Positions 8,471 through 17,171 of a stretch of 64,000 nucleotides of DNA are shown piece by piece. Below the pieces are notes generated by a model that made no database searches, had not been told where the DNA came from, and worked only from the letters and a program-made list of their open reading frames with translations. How positions within the stretch are numbered: position 1 is the first letter of the stretch; each line of letters opens with the position of its first letter. Position numbers and translations under genes: made by a program. Source of the DNA: Bacillus sp. SLBN-46 (GTDB lineage: Bacteria; Bacillota; Bacilli; Bacillales; Cytobacillaceae); assembly GCF_031453555.1 (NCBI RefSeq), contig NZ_JAVIZM010000001.1, positions 3,541,001 to 3,605,000 on the forward strand. Direction: 5' to 3'.

Positions 8471-9253
8471 CTATTTTCCTTTAAAACCACTTCTAAACTG
8501 ATCATAGTCGGTTTTAATATAATGAAAAGCGGCTGCATTTCCACCGTGATCAGGATGTGAAATTATTAATAATTTTTTATATCCTGCTAGAACTTCTTTA
8601 GGACTAGCTGTTTTTGAAAGTCCTAATTTTTGGCGAAAATCTGCCTGCGGAGGAGGAGGTTTTGGAGTCTGCTCTTGTTCTCCTTTAGGTCCTTTATAAA
8701 GCTCTTCTTTAAGCTTTAACAGTTCATTTCGTAAGTCGATATTCTCTTGAAGTAATTTTTTCGTATCACTTTGTAGCTCATTCTTTTCATTCTCTAATTG
8801 TACTATTTCTATTTTCAATTTATTTCTTTGCTGTATTAATGTATTAATTGAGTTTTGATGGAGCTTTTCCATACCTTCTATATGCTCATCTTGTGCTTTA
8901 ATTTTGATTTTTAATTGGCGGATAATCTTATCCTGATCAGTATGACCTACTCGCTTTGTGGCTATTTCCTTGGGAATCGTTTCTGTGACGAGCTTCCCAT
9001 TGCCTACATTTTGAATCTTGCCTTCTCTAAGCCATCGTCTCACTAATGGAGTACACATGCCTTCAGGGACACCTGCGTCCATTAACATGTCAAAAGCTTG
9101 ATCGGTATCCTCGAGTATGTACCCGGATTTTCGAAGTCCATTGCCTTCGTAATTAATCTTTCTTTCACGAAGCCAACGCCGGACCGTTTGAATACAGATA
9201 TCCTCTGTCACTCCTGCTTGCCTTAAAAAGTCAAAAGCTTGGTCTGTGTTCAC
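8471..9253 (-). CDS. J-domain protein with duplicated HTH-like N-terminus and coiled coil
   Basis: A 260-residue protein with three parts. Residues 4-39 and 51-86 are two copies of a unit that share DQAFD and VRRWLRE and have the look of a MerR/excisionase-type DNA-binding helix pair. Residues about 108-187 are a coiled coil rich in Glu, Lys and Leu. After a proline-rich linker (195-203), residues about 205-256 are a J domain with the HPD triad at 233-235 (SHPDHGGN), which stimulates Hsp70/DnaK ATPase. The Gly/Phe and zinc regions of DnaJ are missing. The start is GTG 9253, with AGGGG upstream. It could recruit DnaK to DNA or a partner protein; this is inferred. Monocistronic. Confidence 0.78.
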   Translation of the reverse strand: MNTDQAFDFLRQAGVTEDICIQTVRRWLRERKINYEGNGLRKSGYILEDTDQAFDMLMDAGVPEGMCTPLVRRWLREGKIQNVGNGKLVTETIPKEIATKRVGHTDQDKIIRQLKIKIKAQDEHIEGMEKLHQNSINTLIQQRNKLKIEIVQLENEKNELQSDTKKLLQENIDLRNELLKLKEELYKGPKGEQEQTPKPPPPQADFRQKLGLSKTASPKEVLAGYKKLLIISHPDHGGNAAAFHYIKTDYDQFRSGFKGK

Positions 9254-9339
9254 AATGCCCCTCCATCCCCTCGTCTTATCTTATGTTATTAATAATATAT
9301 AAGTATATGGATTATGGGAATGGATAAAAAAGACTACAA

Positions 9340-10188
9340 CTAAAGCTTCGTTCGTAAACTCCAAAGTTCAGGGAAAAACTTCTGATCCACGACTCTTTTT
9401 AAATAGGTTACACCCGAAGATCCTCCTGTCCCTTGCTTATGGCCAATAATTCTTTCAACGGTACTCATATGATTAAAACGCCATAACTGTTGCTGATTAC
9501 CGATATCGACTAATTTCTCAGCTAATTCGTATAAATCCCAATATTGATCGACATGACGATAAACGGTGAGCCAGGATTTTTCTACACTATCATTTGGTTC
9601 ATACGTTTTTGAAAAATCCCGCTTAAGGATCTCCCTGTCAATGGGTAAACCTCGAGTTGCTAATGCCTTTATGGAAGCATCATAGATACTAGGTTGGTGA
9701 AAAGCGTCTATCATTTGTTTGTAAAGTAGGGGCTCATGCTGATAAACAGCAAGTGTATGAACATTCTTTTGACCTAAGGCAAATTCAATCAATCGGTTTT
9801 GATAGGACTGGAACCCAGAAGATTGACCTAATTTATCTCTAAATTCCAGATACTCAGAAGGTGTCAAAGTAGAGAGAACACTCCATGACTGAATTAACTG
9901 CTGCTGCACCTTAGAAACCCGTGATAGGATTTTAAAGGAAGGTTCCAAATTATCATGGTTTATATACTCAATTGCTGCAGTAAGTTCATGGATAATTAAT
10001 TTCATCCATAATTCACTTGCTTGATGAATTATGATAAATAACATCTCATCATGGTGATCAGATAATCGATGCTGACTTGTTAGAATATGATCAAGATGTA
10101 GATAATCACCATAAGACATTGTTTTTTGAAAATTGGTTTGAATTTCTTTCTCAAGCCCGGTTTGATTGTATTTTTCCTGATTATTCAT
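9340..10188 (-). CDS. kynA: Tryptophan 2,3-dioxygenase
   Basis: Haem enzyme that opens the indole ring of L-tryptophan to give N-formyl-kynurenine, the first step of the kynurenine pathway. The 282-residue product is near the bacterial family length. It shows [17 protein letters not shown] near the N-terminus, [10 protein letters not shown] (substrate pocket), the haem-ligand region with [16 protein letters not shown], and [11 protein letters not shown] near the C-terminus. ATG 10188 follows GGGGTG, so it is preferred to the ATG 12 bases upstream. It lies 38 bases after kynU in the same direction. The arylformamidase gene kynB, often between these two genes, is not here. Confidence 0.95.
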   Translation of the reverse strand: MNNQEKYNQTGLEKEIQTNFQKTMSYGDYLHLDHILTSQHRLSDHHDEMLFIIIHQASELWMKLIIHELTAAIEYINHDNLEPSFKILSRVSKVQQQLIQSWSVLSTLTPSEYLEFRDKLGQSSGFQSYQNRLIEFALGQKNVHTLAVYQHEPLLYKQMIDAFHQPSIYDASIKALATRGLPIDREILKRDFSKTYEPNDSVEKSWLTVYRHVDQYWDLYELAEKLVDIGNQQQLWRFNHMSTVERIIGHKQGTGGSSGVTYLKRVVDQKFFPELWSLRTKL

Positions 10189-10226
10189 TTTACACCCCAT
10201 TCTGGATCAGGTAATAAGCTACTCTA

Positions 10227-11495
10227 TTATGCTACGACTTCCCTTTCATTCTCGAATTGCTCATATTGTTTTTCTTGCATGATTTTCTTTAGAATTTGGA
10301 CAACCTCCCAAACCTCTGAATAGGATGTATAGAGGGCAATTGGGGCAAGACGAATGATATTAGGGGCTCTAAAATCTGGAATAACCCCTTTTCCTTTCAG
10401 CGCTTTACAAATGCGTGCTGCTTCTTTATGTTCTAAACTAATATGGCCTCCGCGGCGGACATCCTCCAATGGGTTACCAATCGTAAACCCCATATCTAGC
10501 AGTTCCTGTCCGACCAAATCCATTAAAAATTTATTGATTTTTAATGATTTGTATCTAATATTTTCAATCCCCGCTTCTTCAAAAATTTCTAAAGCTCCAA
10601 GTAACGGTGCTAAACTTAAAACATGTGGTGTGCCGATTTGATAGGCTCCTGCAGAGTCAGTTGGCGTGAAAAAATGTTCCATATCGAATTGTTTCTCTTT
10701 CTTCGACCCAAACCATCCTGCGAGACCAGGAAATGTTCCAAAATGTTTACTATTTACATATAATCCGCCAACACTGCCTGGACCACCATTTAAATGTTTA
10801 TAATTGCACCAATATGCAAAATCCACTCCCCATTCACTAAACGAATGTGGAATCGCCCCAACGGAATGACATCCATCAAAACCAATTAAGATCCCTCTTT
10901 TGTTAGCTTCAACAGTCAAACGCTTCATATCTAAGATTTGGCCACTCCGATAGAGTACTGTTGGCAAAATGATGAGAGCAATATCCTCCGTCATTGCCTC
11001 AATAATATCCTCTTCTTCTAAAAAGCGGCCATCTCGACTTTTCACCCTAATTAAATGTGTATCTGGATTATAACCATGTAAATGAAGTTGGCTTTGAAGA
11101 GCATAAATGTCAGACGGAAATGTTAATTCATCCGCTAGTATTTTTGTCCGCTTTCCATTCGGTTTATAAAAAGTTGCAGCAAGCTGATGTAAATTGACGG
11201 TGGTTGACCCTGTTACAATCACTTCGTTTGCTGCAGCCCCCACTAAAGGTGCCATCATTTCTCCTAATTTTTCGGATAAAAAGAACCAAGGGTGTCTACC
11301 TTTTGTCCATCCATCGATACCAAGCTCCTTCCAATCATTAAGTGATTCTAGGAGAGTGCGTTCGGCTCTTTTAGATAAAAGTCCCAATGAATTACCATCC
11401 ATATAAATAGAGTTTGGTTTTATATAAAATTCTTCTCGAAATCTCTTAAGTTGGTCTTCCTGATCCAGTTGCTTTGCATGTTCTAAAGTTAACAT
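10227..11495 (-). CDS. kynU: Kynureninase
   Basis: PLP enzyme that cleaves kynurenine to anthranilate and alanine. The 422-residue aspartate-aminotransferase-fold protein has [17 protein letters not shown] near the N-terminus, [20 protein letters not shown] (cofactor Asp region), and the PLP lysine in [26 protein letters not shown] precedes ATG 11495 by 9 bases. It is the first gene of a two-gene unit with kynA, so together they convert tryptophan towards anthranilate and alanine, with the formamide hydrolysis step supplied from elsewhere. Confidence 0.95.
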   Translation of the reverse strand: MLTLEHAKQLDQEDQLKRFREEFYIKPNSIYMDGNSLGLLSKRAERTLLESLNDWKELGIDGWTKGRHPWFFLSEKLGEMMAPLVGAAANEVIVTGSTTVNLHQLAATFYKPNGKRTKILADELTFPSDIYALQSQLHLHGYNPDTHLIRVKSRDGRFLEEEDIIEAMTEDIALIILPTVLYRSGQILDMKRLTVEANKRGILIGFDGCHSVGAIPHSFSEWGVDFAYWCNYKHLNGGPGSVGGLYVNSKHFGTFPGLAGWFGSKKEKQFDMEHFFTPTDSAGAYQIGTPHVLSLAPLLGALEIFEEAGIENIRYKSLKINKFLMDLVGQELLDMGFTIGNPLEDVRRGGHISLEHKEAARICKALKGKGVIPDFRAPNIIRLAPIALYTSYSEVWEVVQILKKIMQEKQYEQFENEREVVA

Positions 11496-11590
11496 CCTGC
11501 GAAACCTCCTTTAATCTTCCTGTAAGGTATATTCAACAATACTGTTGGTATTCCTGCCTATCTGACAATTTCGCCTACCATGCCACATAG

Positions 11591-11617
11591 AAAAAGACCA
11601 CTATTATTGTGGTCTTC
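11591..11617 (-). terminator. Terminator of the SGNH esterase gene
   Basis: Minus-strand stem AAGACCAC / GTGGTCTT with a 7-base loop followed by TTTCT. It separates the esterase gene from kynU. Confidence 0.82.
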
Positions 11618-11629
11618 TCTAGGGGCTAT

Positions 11630-12424
11630 TTAATTATTTATTATATGGTTGCTAAGCGGTAATAGATTAGATTCTTCGATTCCCTCAATTACTAGGCGGG
11701 CAATTCTCTTAGCTCCCACTTCCTGGAAATGGGTGTTATCTTGGACACCATTTGGATAGTTCATATTCTCTTGGGCATCCAGCCATAGAAAAACATCCTT
11801 CGTTTTTTCTGGTCCAAGCTTTTGGAACAAAGCATGGCTTTTTGCAGTCAGGTCGATAACAGGTACATGTTCTTCTAATCCAAGTTCCTTCATCGCAGCC
11901 GGATAATCACCGTGCGTCCTGCTTAGCACGCCTTTTTCTGTAAAATATCTACGTTCTACTGGAGTCACAAGAACAGGAATAGCTTGTTTAGAACGGGCAC
12001 CCTCAATATATTGTTTTAAATAGTTCTTGTATGTTGAAGAGGGCTCCGTATAACGGGTAGGATCTTTGATTTTTTCATCGTTATGGCCAAATTGAATAAA
12101 TAGATAGTCTCCCTTTTCAATCTGATTAAGAATCAGTTTCAGTCGCCCTTCATCGATAAAGCTTTTGGAACTCCTGCCAGGTGTTGCTTCATTTATTACA
12201 ACCACTTGATTATCGAAGTGCTTTTCAAGCACCTGTCCCCACCCCGATCTAGGGGATAACGAGCTCGAATAATCTGAAACTGTGGAATCTCCAGCTAGAT
12301 AGATCGTTATTTTTTGTATGTTTTCTTTTTTGGCAGACTTAACAAAACTGCTTCCAATTATTGATATAAAAAGTAAAAAAACCAAAGAAAACATGGCTAT
12401 TTTTCCACTGTATCTTTTTTTCAT
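11630..12424 (-). CDS. Exported SGNH/GDSL esterase, rhamnogalacturonan-acetylesterase-like
   Basis: A 264-residue protein with an N-terminal signal or anchor helix (about 9-29), so it acts outside the membrane. The SGNH blocks are clear: GDSTVSDY with nucleophile Ser47, the block II glycine in ATPGRSSKSF, GHND in block III, and DNTHF with the catalytic Asp and His near the C-terminus. This pattern fits the rhamnogalacturonan acetylesterase group (CE12, B. subtilis YesT/YesY), which removes acetyl groups from pectin. No other pectin genes are nearby, so the natural substrate is open. Its start follows GGAGCAAC. Confidence 0.82.
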   Translation of the reverse strand: MKKRYSGKIAMFSLVFLLFISIIGSSFVKSAKKENIQKITIYLAGDSTVSDYSSSLSPRSGWGQVLEKHFDNQVVVINEATPGRSSKSFIDEGRLKLILNQIEKGDYLFIQFGHNDEKIKDPTRYTEPSSTYKNYLKQYIEGARSKQAIPVLVTPVERRYFTEKGVLSRTHGDYPAAMKELGLEEHVPVIDLTAKSHALFQKLGPEKTKDVFLWLDAQENMNYPNGVQDNTHFQEVGAKRIARLVIEGIEESNLLPLSNHIINN

Positions 12425-12493
12425 GTTGCTCCTCCAAGATGCGATAGCAATATAATACCATAATTAAAGAAGTGTAAGCTTAGCAATATAGAC

Positions 12494-13021
12494 TTACACT
12501 TCTTTGACCGTAGCAATGTACGGCAGATTTCGATAATGCTCTGCAAAATCAATTCCATATCCGATTACGAATTTATCAGGAATAACAAACCCTACATAAT
12601 CTGCTTTTAAATTGACTTTTCGGCGCTCAGGTTTATCAAGTAAGGTACAGATCTTCATGGATTTCGGTTTATGAAGCTGGAAATGCTCTTTTAAAAAGCT
12701 TAATGTTAGTCCTGAATCTATAATATCCTCGACAAGCACCACATTTTTCCCTGTGATGTTAACATCAATATCTTTTAACAAACGAACTTTCCCGGTAGTT
12801 TCCGTTTGATTTCCGTAACTTGAAGCCGCCACGAAATCAACGGTTACTTTTCCTTTCAGCTCTCTAATTAAATCGCCAGCAAATATAAATGCCCCTTTTA
12901 ATACAACGATGAACACAATCGATTCATCTTGGAACTCCTGCATCATGGAGGCGCCTAATTCTTTTACTTTTTGCTGTAGTTCTTCTTCTGTTATTAAAAT
13001 ACCATCGATTTCGTATCCCAT
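12494..13021 (-). CDS. hpt: Hypoxanthine phosphoribosyltransferase
   Basis: Salvage enzyme that joins hypoxanthine or guanine to PRPP to give IMP or GMP. The 175-residue product has the PRPP-binding loop VVLVEDIIDSGLT, the flexible-loop region ASSYGNQTETTGKV, and the base-binding DKFVIGYGIDFAEHYRN. AAAGGTGA precedes the ATG. In Bacillus the housekeeping hpt gene normally lies between tilS and ftsH. This one stands alone beside an esterase and an isoprenoid enzyme, so it may be a second copy; the rest of the genome is needed to tell. Confidence 0.93.
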   Translation of the reverse strand: MGYEIDGILITEEELQQKVKELGASMMQEFQDESIVFIVVLKGAFIFAGDLIRELKGKVTVDFVAASSYGNQTETTGKVRLLKDIDVNITGKNVVLVEDIIDSGLTLSFLKEHFQLHKPKSMKICTLLDKPERRKVNLKADYVGFVIPDKFVIGYGIDFAEHYRNLPYIATVKEV

Positions 13022-13085
13022 AATCTCACCTTTCTAACATGTATAAACTACCATTGAGTATATACAATTTGTTGTAAAATAGCAT

Positions 13086-13193
13086 CTATGTAATAGTGAG
13101 ATATTTAATTGAATTCTCCAAAATAGCTAAACGGATCAATTTCACTTTTACTTCCTTACTAAGTGAGAGCCATTCAGATTTATCGATTCTCAA
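13086..13193 (-). CDS. Candidate small protein, 35 aa
   Basis: A short minus-strand frame found by eye in the 354-base gap between hpt and the isoprenoid enzyme. TTG 13193 has GGAGGG 7 bases upstream, an almost ideal ribosome site, and the frame ends at TAG 13088-13086. It starts MRIDKSEWLSLSKEVKVKL and ends YLTIT; it is basic and amphipathic, with a single tryptophan at position 9. It lies after the isoprenoid gene's terminator, so it would need its own promoter. No family recognised. The rest of this gap (13022-13085 and 13194-13339) shows nothing clear. Confidence 0.4.
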   Translation of the reverse strand: MRIDKSEWLSLSKEVKVKLIRLAILENSIKYLTIT

Positions 13194-13339
13194 TTGATAT
13201 CCCTCCATTTATTATTCTTTCTTTATCGTTCACATTATTCTAAGCTTATAATAATTCTCTCTGTAATAATCTTTTTCCCTTTAATTTATGGGTTCTAACC
13301 TTCTTTTCATTGTCATTTTTCCACAAAATTTTCATCAAA

Positions 13340-13367
13340 CAAAAAACCTTGGCATCTACCAAGGTTA
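13340..13367 (-). terminator. Terminator of the isoprenoid enzyme gene
   Basis: Perfect stem AACCTTGG / CCAAGGTT with a 6-base loop followed by TTTTTT on the minus strand. Confidence 0.88.
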
Positions 13368-13375
13368 ATCATTTT

Positions 13376-15757
13376 TTAATGATCACGGTTCACAATGTAA
13401 TTCAACAAATGTTTCAAAAAAGCGGTATTCCGCGGTACCTCCTCTAATGACTCCATGGCAAGACAGAAATGTTCCCACATCTCTTTTCTAGCACCTTCCT
13501 GACCAAGGATTGATACAAATGTGGAATTGTTATTTTCGGCATCTATTCCAACGGATTTCCCTAGTAAAGTAGTATCCCCTTCCACGTCAAGAAGGTCATC
13601 CTTAATTTGAAACGCAATCCCAGCATGATAGGCAAATTGTTTCAATGCTTTCATTTCCAATTCCTTGGCTTGTGCAAGAATGGCAGGCATGATTAAGGAG
13701 GCTTCGAATGCAATTCCCGTTTTGTAAAAGCACATCGTATTCAATTGTTCGAGTGTTAATTGCTTTCCTTTGGAACCTAAATCCATTGCCTGTCCTTTAC
13801 ACATAACTTCTGTTACTTGAGTCGAATATTGAATTAATTTTATTACTGTCTTCGCATCAAATTGGTTAAGGGAAGTTTGTTCCTCGATCGCCTTTTGGGT
13901 CAAAAAGAGGCCTGTTAATTCGGCGATAGCGATGTTATATTCTTGATGCAGTGTAGCTCTCCCTCTCCTCAAAGATGCATTATCTTGTGATGGCAAATCA
14001 TCGAAAATTAGTGATGCGGTGTGCATGTATTCCAAGGATCTTAGTAATGGAACAATGGCAGACTGATTTAATCCATACTCGTTAACCCCCATGACCCAGG
14101 TCATAATGGGCCTCAGTCGCTTTCCATCTCCATCGAGACTATAGTTGGCAGCATCAACGATTGTTTCATTAATAGGAGAGGAATTATCGTGTTTTTGGAT
14201 TTTCAAGATGCTATTAATCTGATTTCGAACTGTTTCAACAGTATCTATAAATTCATCCTGTTCTTTCCGTTGGTTCTTAATGGTGGTAATAATCTGATCA
14301 CGAAGAAGTTTATCAAAGAAATCTACATCATCCGCACTACGAACCATCTTTTGGATGACACGATTGAATTCTGGATTTCCAAAAGCAAATGTGGTCATCA
14401 CTTCCGTGTATTGTTTCAATCCTACCCTTGCTTTGAATCTCTTGAGACCGTTTATAGCTCGATCAAGTATAACCTCACAGGTTAGTTTATCCGAGTTATA
14501 CACGTTATGGATTAAATGGCTAATGACCGCCCAGTATAATTCAAAAGGATTTATTAAATCTGGTCGCAACCCATGATAATTTAAATAATAGGTATACGGA
14601 GTGACTGCCCCTTCCTTCAAGTCATCAAACATATCGGCAAAATCATCTGCCAATTGGTTGTATATTCCATAATAGAAAGCTCTATTGTCAAAACCTTCAT
14701 CTTCAGGGGCACTAATGACTGATCGAACGATCAAGCGGGAGGAAGATGATTTTAATATAACGGGTATATAAATCTCTTCATTTGTGTAATTTGGGTTTGA
14801 TAAATCTTTTACACGGTCTACTTCCTGTGACTGGAAAAATACAAAGGATTGCTCAAAGAAAGAGTTTAATGACTCTGGTTGCTGATGAGCTTTAATATAT
14901 TCATAGGCATCACGGAGTTCAGAATGAATAAATTGAATAAGTTTTAAGTTTTCTCCGCTCCAACTACCCAATTTTGGAACAAATCCTGTGGTAAGTGTGG
15001 TCCGTATCAAATCTGTATATTGTTGTTTCTCTCGAGCGGACAGGACGTTGGCATCTAGAAGATCATCAATAAAGGGATAGGTCAGACCATAAGAATATCC
15101 AAGTCTAATCGCTTCATTAAGTTTCATCGTTCGTTCATTTGGTGATACGTCATTGCCCATCTCTTCTATGACGTGCATTAATACTCCGGCGATGATTTTG
15201 ATTAGCTTTCGCTGTGCATGCTCGGCATCCATCCCCTCCGGAATATGGGAGGAAACGGTCTTTAGTTTTTCCATCAGCCAGATGAAAGTAGATTCAATTC
15301 CTTCCTTCTGTGCCCACCTATACAATCCTGTCATGCTGATTAGGTCCGTTTTGTTTGCTTGATCAGTGGCTGTTAGATGATTTTTCAAGCTGTCTACGAC
15401 ATTTCGGATTCTAGTCTGGGTATGTGGTGATTTAAGAGATTTTCCTAAATCCCTCATATAAATATAAGAAATACTTCGATGCAGATAGGAATCTAATTTC
15501 CCTGTTACATCCATCCAGCGGATATAATTGGAATAATCTTTGGTATCTGGTTTATTCTTTCGAGTTCTTAATAACGATAACAATGGGTGACGCATATGAT
15601 TCTGTTTCCACACTTGAAAATCATTTGTTAAGGTTGAACTATAAGTTCTTTTTATTACCTGGTCATACAGCGACTGAAAATAGTGAGCCGCTCTTTGCTC
15701 AGCCAGTTGATAGCATTCATCGATATTCGTTGTTTTTTCCCCATTCATACTATTCAT
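13376..15757 (-). CDS. Two-domain class I isoprenoid enzyme: unknown N-terminal domain fused to a polyprenyl diphosphate synthase
   Basis: A 793-residue protein. Residues about 500-790 are a complete trans-prenyl diphosphate synthase of the IspA/GGPP type: GKRLRP (545-550), first Asp-rich motif DDLPSQD (586-592), RRGR (597-600), CKGQAMDL (653-660), and second Asp-rich motif DDLLD (720-724). Such a domain condenses isopentenyl diphosphate onto an allylic diphosphate. Residues about 80-470 are an all-helical domain with its own Asp-rich stretches, DDLLD (231-235) and DDFADMFDD (371-379), spaced about as far apart (140) as in the C-terminal domain (134). It lacks GKRLRP. This suggests a terpene cyclase-like or degenerate prenyltransferase domain acting on the product of the C-terminal half. 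AGAGG precedes the ATG. Monocistronic. Confidence 0.8.
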   Translation of the reverse strand: MNSMNGEKTTNIDECYQLAEQRAAHYFQSLYDQVIKRTYSSTLTNDFQVWKQNHMRHPLLSLLRTRKNKPDTKDYSNYIRWMDVTGKLDSYLHRSISYIYMRDLGKSLKSPHTQTRIRNVVDSLKNHLTATDQANKTDLISMTGLYRWAQKEGIESTFIWLMEKLKTVSSHIPEGMDAEHAQRKLIKIIAGVLMHVIEEMGNDVSPNERTMKLNEAIRLGYSYGLTYPFIDDLLDANVLSAREKQQYTDLIRTTLTTGFVPKLGSWSGENLKLIQFIHSELRDAYEYIKAHQQPESLNSFFEQSFVFFQSQEVDRVKDLSNPNYTNEEIYIPVILKSSSSRLIVRSVISAPEDEGFDNRAFYYGIYNQLADDFADMFDDLKEGAVTPYTYYLNYHGLRPDLINPFELYWAVISHLIHNVYNSDKLTCEVILDRAINGLKRFKARVGLKQYTEVMTTFAFGNPEFNRVIQKMVRSADDVDFFDKLLRDQIITTIKNQRKEQDEFIDTVETVRNQINSILKIQKHDNSSPINETIVDAANYSLDGDGKRLRPIMTWVMGVNEYGLNQSAIVPLLRSLEYMHTASLIFDDLPSQDNASLRRGRATLHQEYNIAIAELTGLFLTQKAIEEQTSLNQFDAKTVIKLIQYSTQVTEVMCKGQAMDLGSKGKQLTLEQLNTMCFYKTGIAFEASLIMPAILAQAKELEMKALKQFAYHAGIAFQIKDDLLDVEGDTTLLGKSVGIDAENNNSTFVSILGQEGARKEMWEHFCLAMESLEEVPRNTAFLKHLLNYIVNRDH

Positions 15758-15999
15758 ACATTACCTCTACTTAATAGTGTCAGATACAGGATTCATATTG
15801 GTACAAGCATTTTTTCAAAACTAACAAAATATTATTATGTATAATCGATCGCTAACAACTTTATAACTTACATTTTCACTTTTACTATTATTTTACTAGA
15901 TTTGACAAAATGAGCCAACAGAAAGTAACCTTCACAGGAAATATCCCTATACATACAATAACATCACTAAGATTGTATTCCTTAAGAGAGAGGTTCCAC

Positions 16000-16773
16000 A
16001 TGTACTACAAAAGAGAAATTTATAAGATTACTCCTGGAAGGATACCTGAGTTTACACATTTCTTTGAAAAATACTTGAAAGCAAATCAGCAAAAAAATGG
16101 GGCAAGTCTGATAGGCTTTTGGACTACAGAAGTAGAGAATGAGCTCTTAATCATATGGCAATATCCAAGCTATAAAGACTATTTGAACATTCAAAAAAGA
16201 GTCGAAAAGGATGTTTTGCATCAGCAAGGTCAAGATCAACTGTTAGAATTAAGGGAATTATACTTGGATTACCGTCAAGATACAATAACTCCAGCAGGTG
16301 ACCAGCCTGCAAAAAAACAAACGGTGACGGTAAGCGGATATATTACAAATGAAAAGGAAGAAACATTACTGGTCAAGACCTATTGGCGTTCAGATACGTG
16401 GGAACTTCCTGGTGGCGGAGTTGAGGATGGAGAGACATTAGACATCGCACTCTGTAGAGAAATCTATGAAGAAACAGGTATATCGGTTAAGTTACAAGGC
16501 GTAACCGGGGTGTATTCTAATGGAAGCACGGTTTCTATCGTTTTCCACGGCAAAAGTACTGGAGGAGACTTAAGAACATCTGAAGAAACACAGGATGTTC
16601 GCTTTGTGAAACTCGATTCATCCAATGTTCATCAATATATAAAACGAGGAAAGTTTATACCTAGAGTACTAGATGCAATTAAGGGATATTCCATCCCCTA
16701 TGAAGCATTTAAGGTTAGGCCCTATGAACTTTTGGAGAGGTTAGAAGGAATAGCTATTCAAGATAAATCATAA
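16000..16773 (+). CDS. NIPSNAP domain-Nudix hydrolase fusion
   Basis: A 257-residue two-domain protein. ATG 16000 follows AGAGAGG by 6 bases; an in-frame ATG at 15910 has no ribosome site. Residues 1 to about 85 (MYYKREIYKITPGRIPEF and on) form a NIPSNAP-type ferredoxin-like alpha/beta barrel. Residues about 105-230 form a Nudix hydrolase with a full Nudix box, GGVEDGETLDIALCREIYEE, which binds Mg2+ and hydrolyses nucleoside diphosphates linked to another group. Substrate unknown. It is divergent from the isoprenoid enzyme across a 242-base gap, so the two could be co-regulated. It is tempting but unproven that it removes a diphosphate from an isoprenoid. Confidence 0.82.
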   Translation: MYYKREIYKITPGRIPEFTHFFEKYLKANQQKNGASLIGFWTTEVENELLIIWQYPSYKDYLNIQKRVEKDVLHQQGQDQLLELRELYLDYRQDTITPAGDQPAKKQTVTVSGYITNEKEETLLVKTYWRSDTWELPGGGVEDGETLDIALCREIYEETGISVKLQGVTGVYSNGSTVSIVFHGKSTGGDLRTSEETQDVRFVKLDSSNVHQYIKRGKFIPRVLDAIKGYSIPYEAFKVRPYELLERLEGIAIQDKS

Positions 16774-16782
16774 AAAGCAACT

Positions 16783-16824
16783 GAGAGTTATTCGATTCTT
16801 GCTTAATCGTCATAACTCTCTTTG
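16783..16824. terminator. Bidirectional terminator
   Basis: GAGAGTTAT (16783-16791) pairs with ATAACTCTC (16812-16820), with an inner CGATT / AATCG stem. It lies between the convergent NIPSNAP-Nudix and Dabb genes. Confidence 0.75.
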
Positions 16825-16833
16825 TATATTTAT

Positions 16834-17148
16834 CTATAGTTTACTAATCTCAAAATCAACTAAAGCCACGTCATCTACAATATCCCCTACCAATTGTACT
16901 GCCTCCAAATGGTTGGGGTGAAGTTGATACGCTGCTAACATTTCACGATTCTCAAATAGCATTCTCATTCCAAATTCATAGTCAGCAAATTCCTGCTCAA
17001 CTGTAGTATTTAAACCTACAGACACCGATTCCAGTCCAGGAATGTTACCCTCAAGAGAGCGAAACCGATTTACCAGTTCATTTTTATCTATTTCCTGAGT
17101 CCCTTCTTTAAATTTAAAAAAGACAAGATGCTCAATTTGATGCTTCAT
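16834..17148 (-). CDS. Dabb (stress-responsive alpha/beta barrel) domain protein
   Basis: A 104-residue dimeric ferredoxin-like barrel protein. The N-terminus MKHQIEHLVFFKFKEGT and the later LESVSVGLNTTVEQEFADYE and YQLHPNHLEAV are typical of Dabb proteins. Some relatives are polyketide or sugar-related cyclases and others are stress proteins; the reaction here is unknown. It begins 23 bases after the aldo/keto reductase on the same strand, so it is the last gene of that unit and probably works in the same pathway. Confidence 0.85.
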   Translation of the reverse strand: MKHQIEHLVFFKFKEGTQEIDKNELVNRFRSLEGNIPGLESVSVGLNTTVEQEFADYEFGMRMLFENREMLAAYQLHPNHLEAVQLVGDIVDDVALVDFEISKL

Positions 17149-17171
17149 TTTATTCCCTCCTTAGTTGGTAT

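Noticed and set aside
13086..13193. ComX-type pheromone precursor beside a ComQ-like enzyme
   Set aside because: The peptide is shorter than ComX, its Trp is near the N-terminus, and no comP or comA gene is near.
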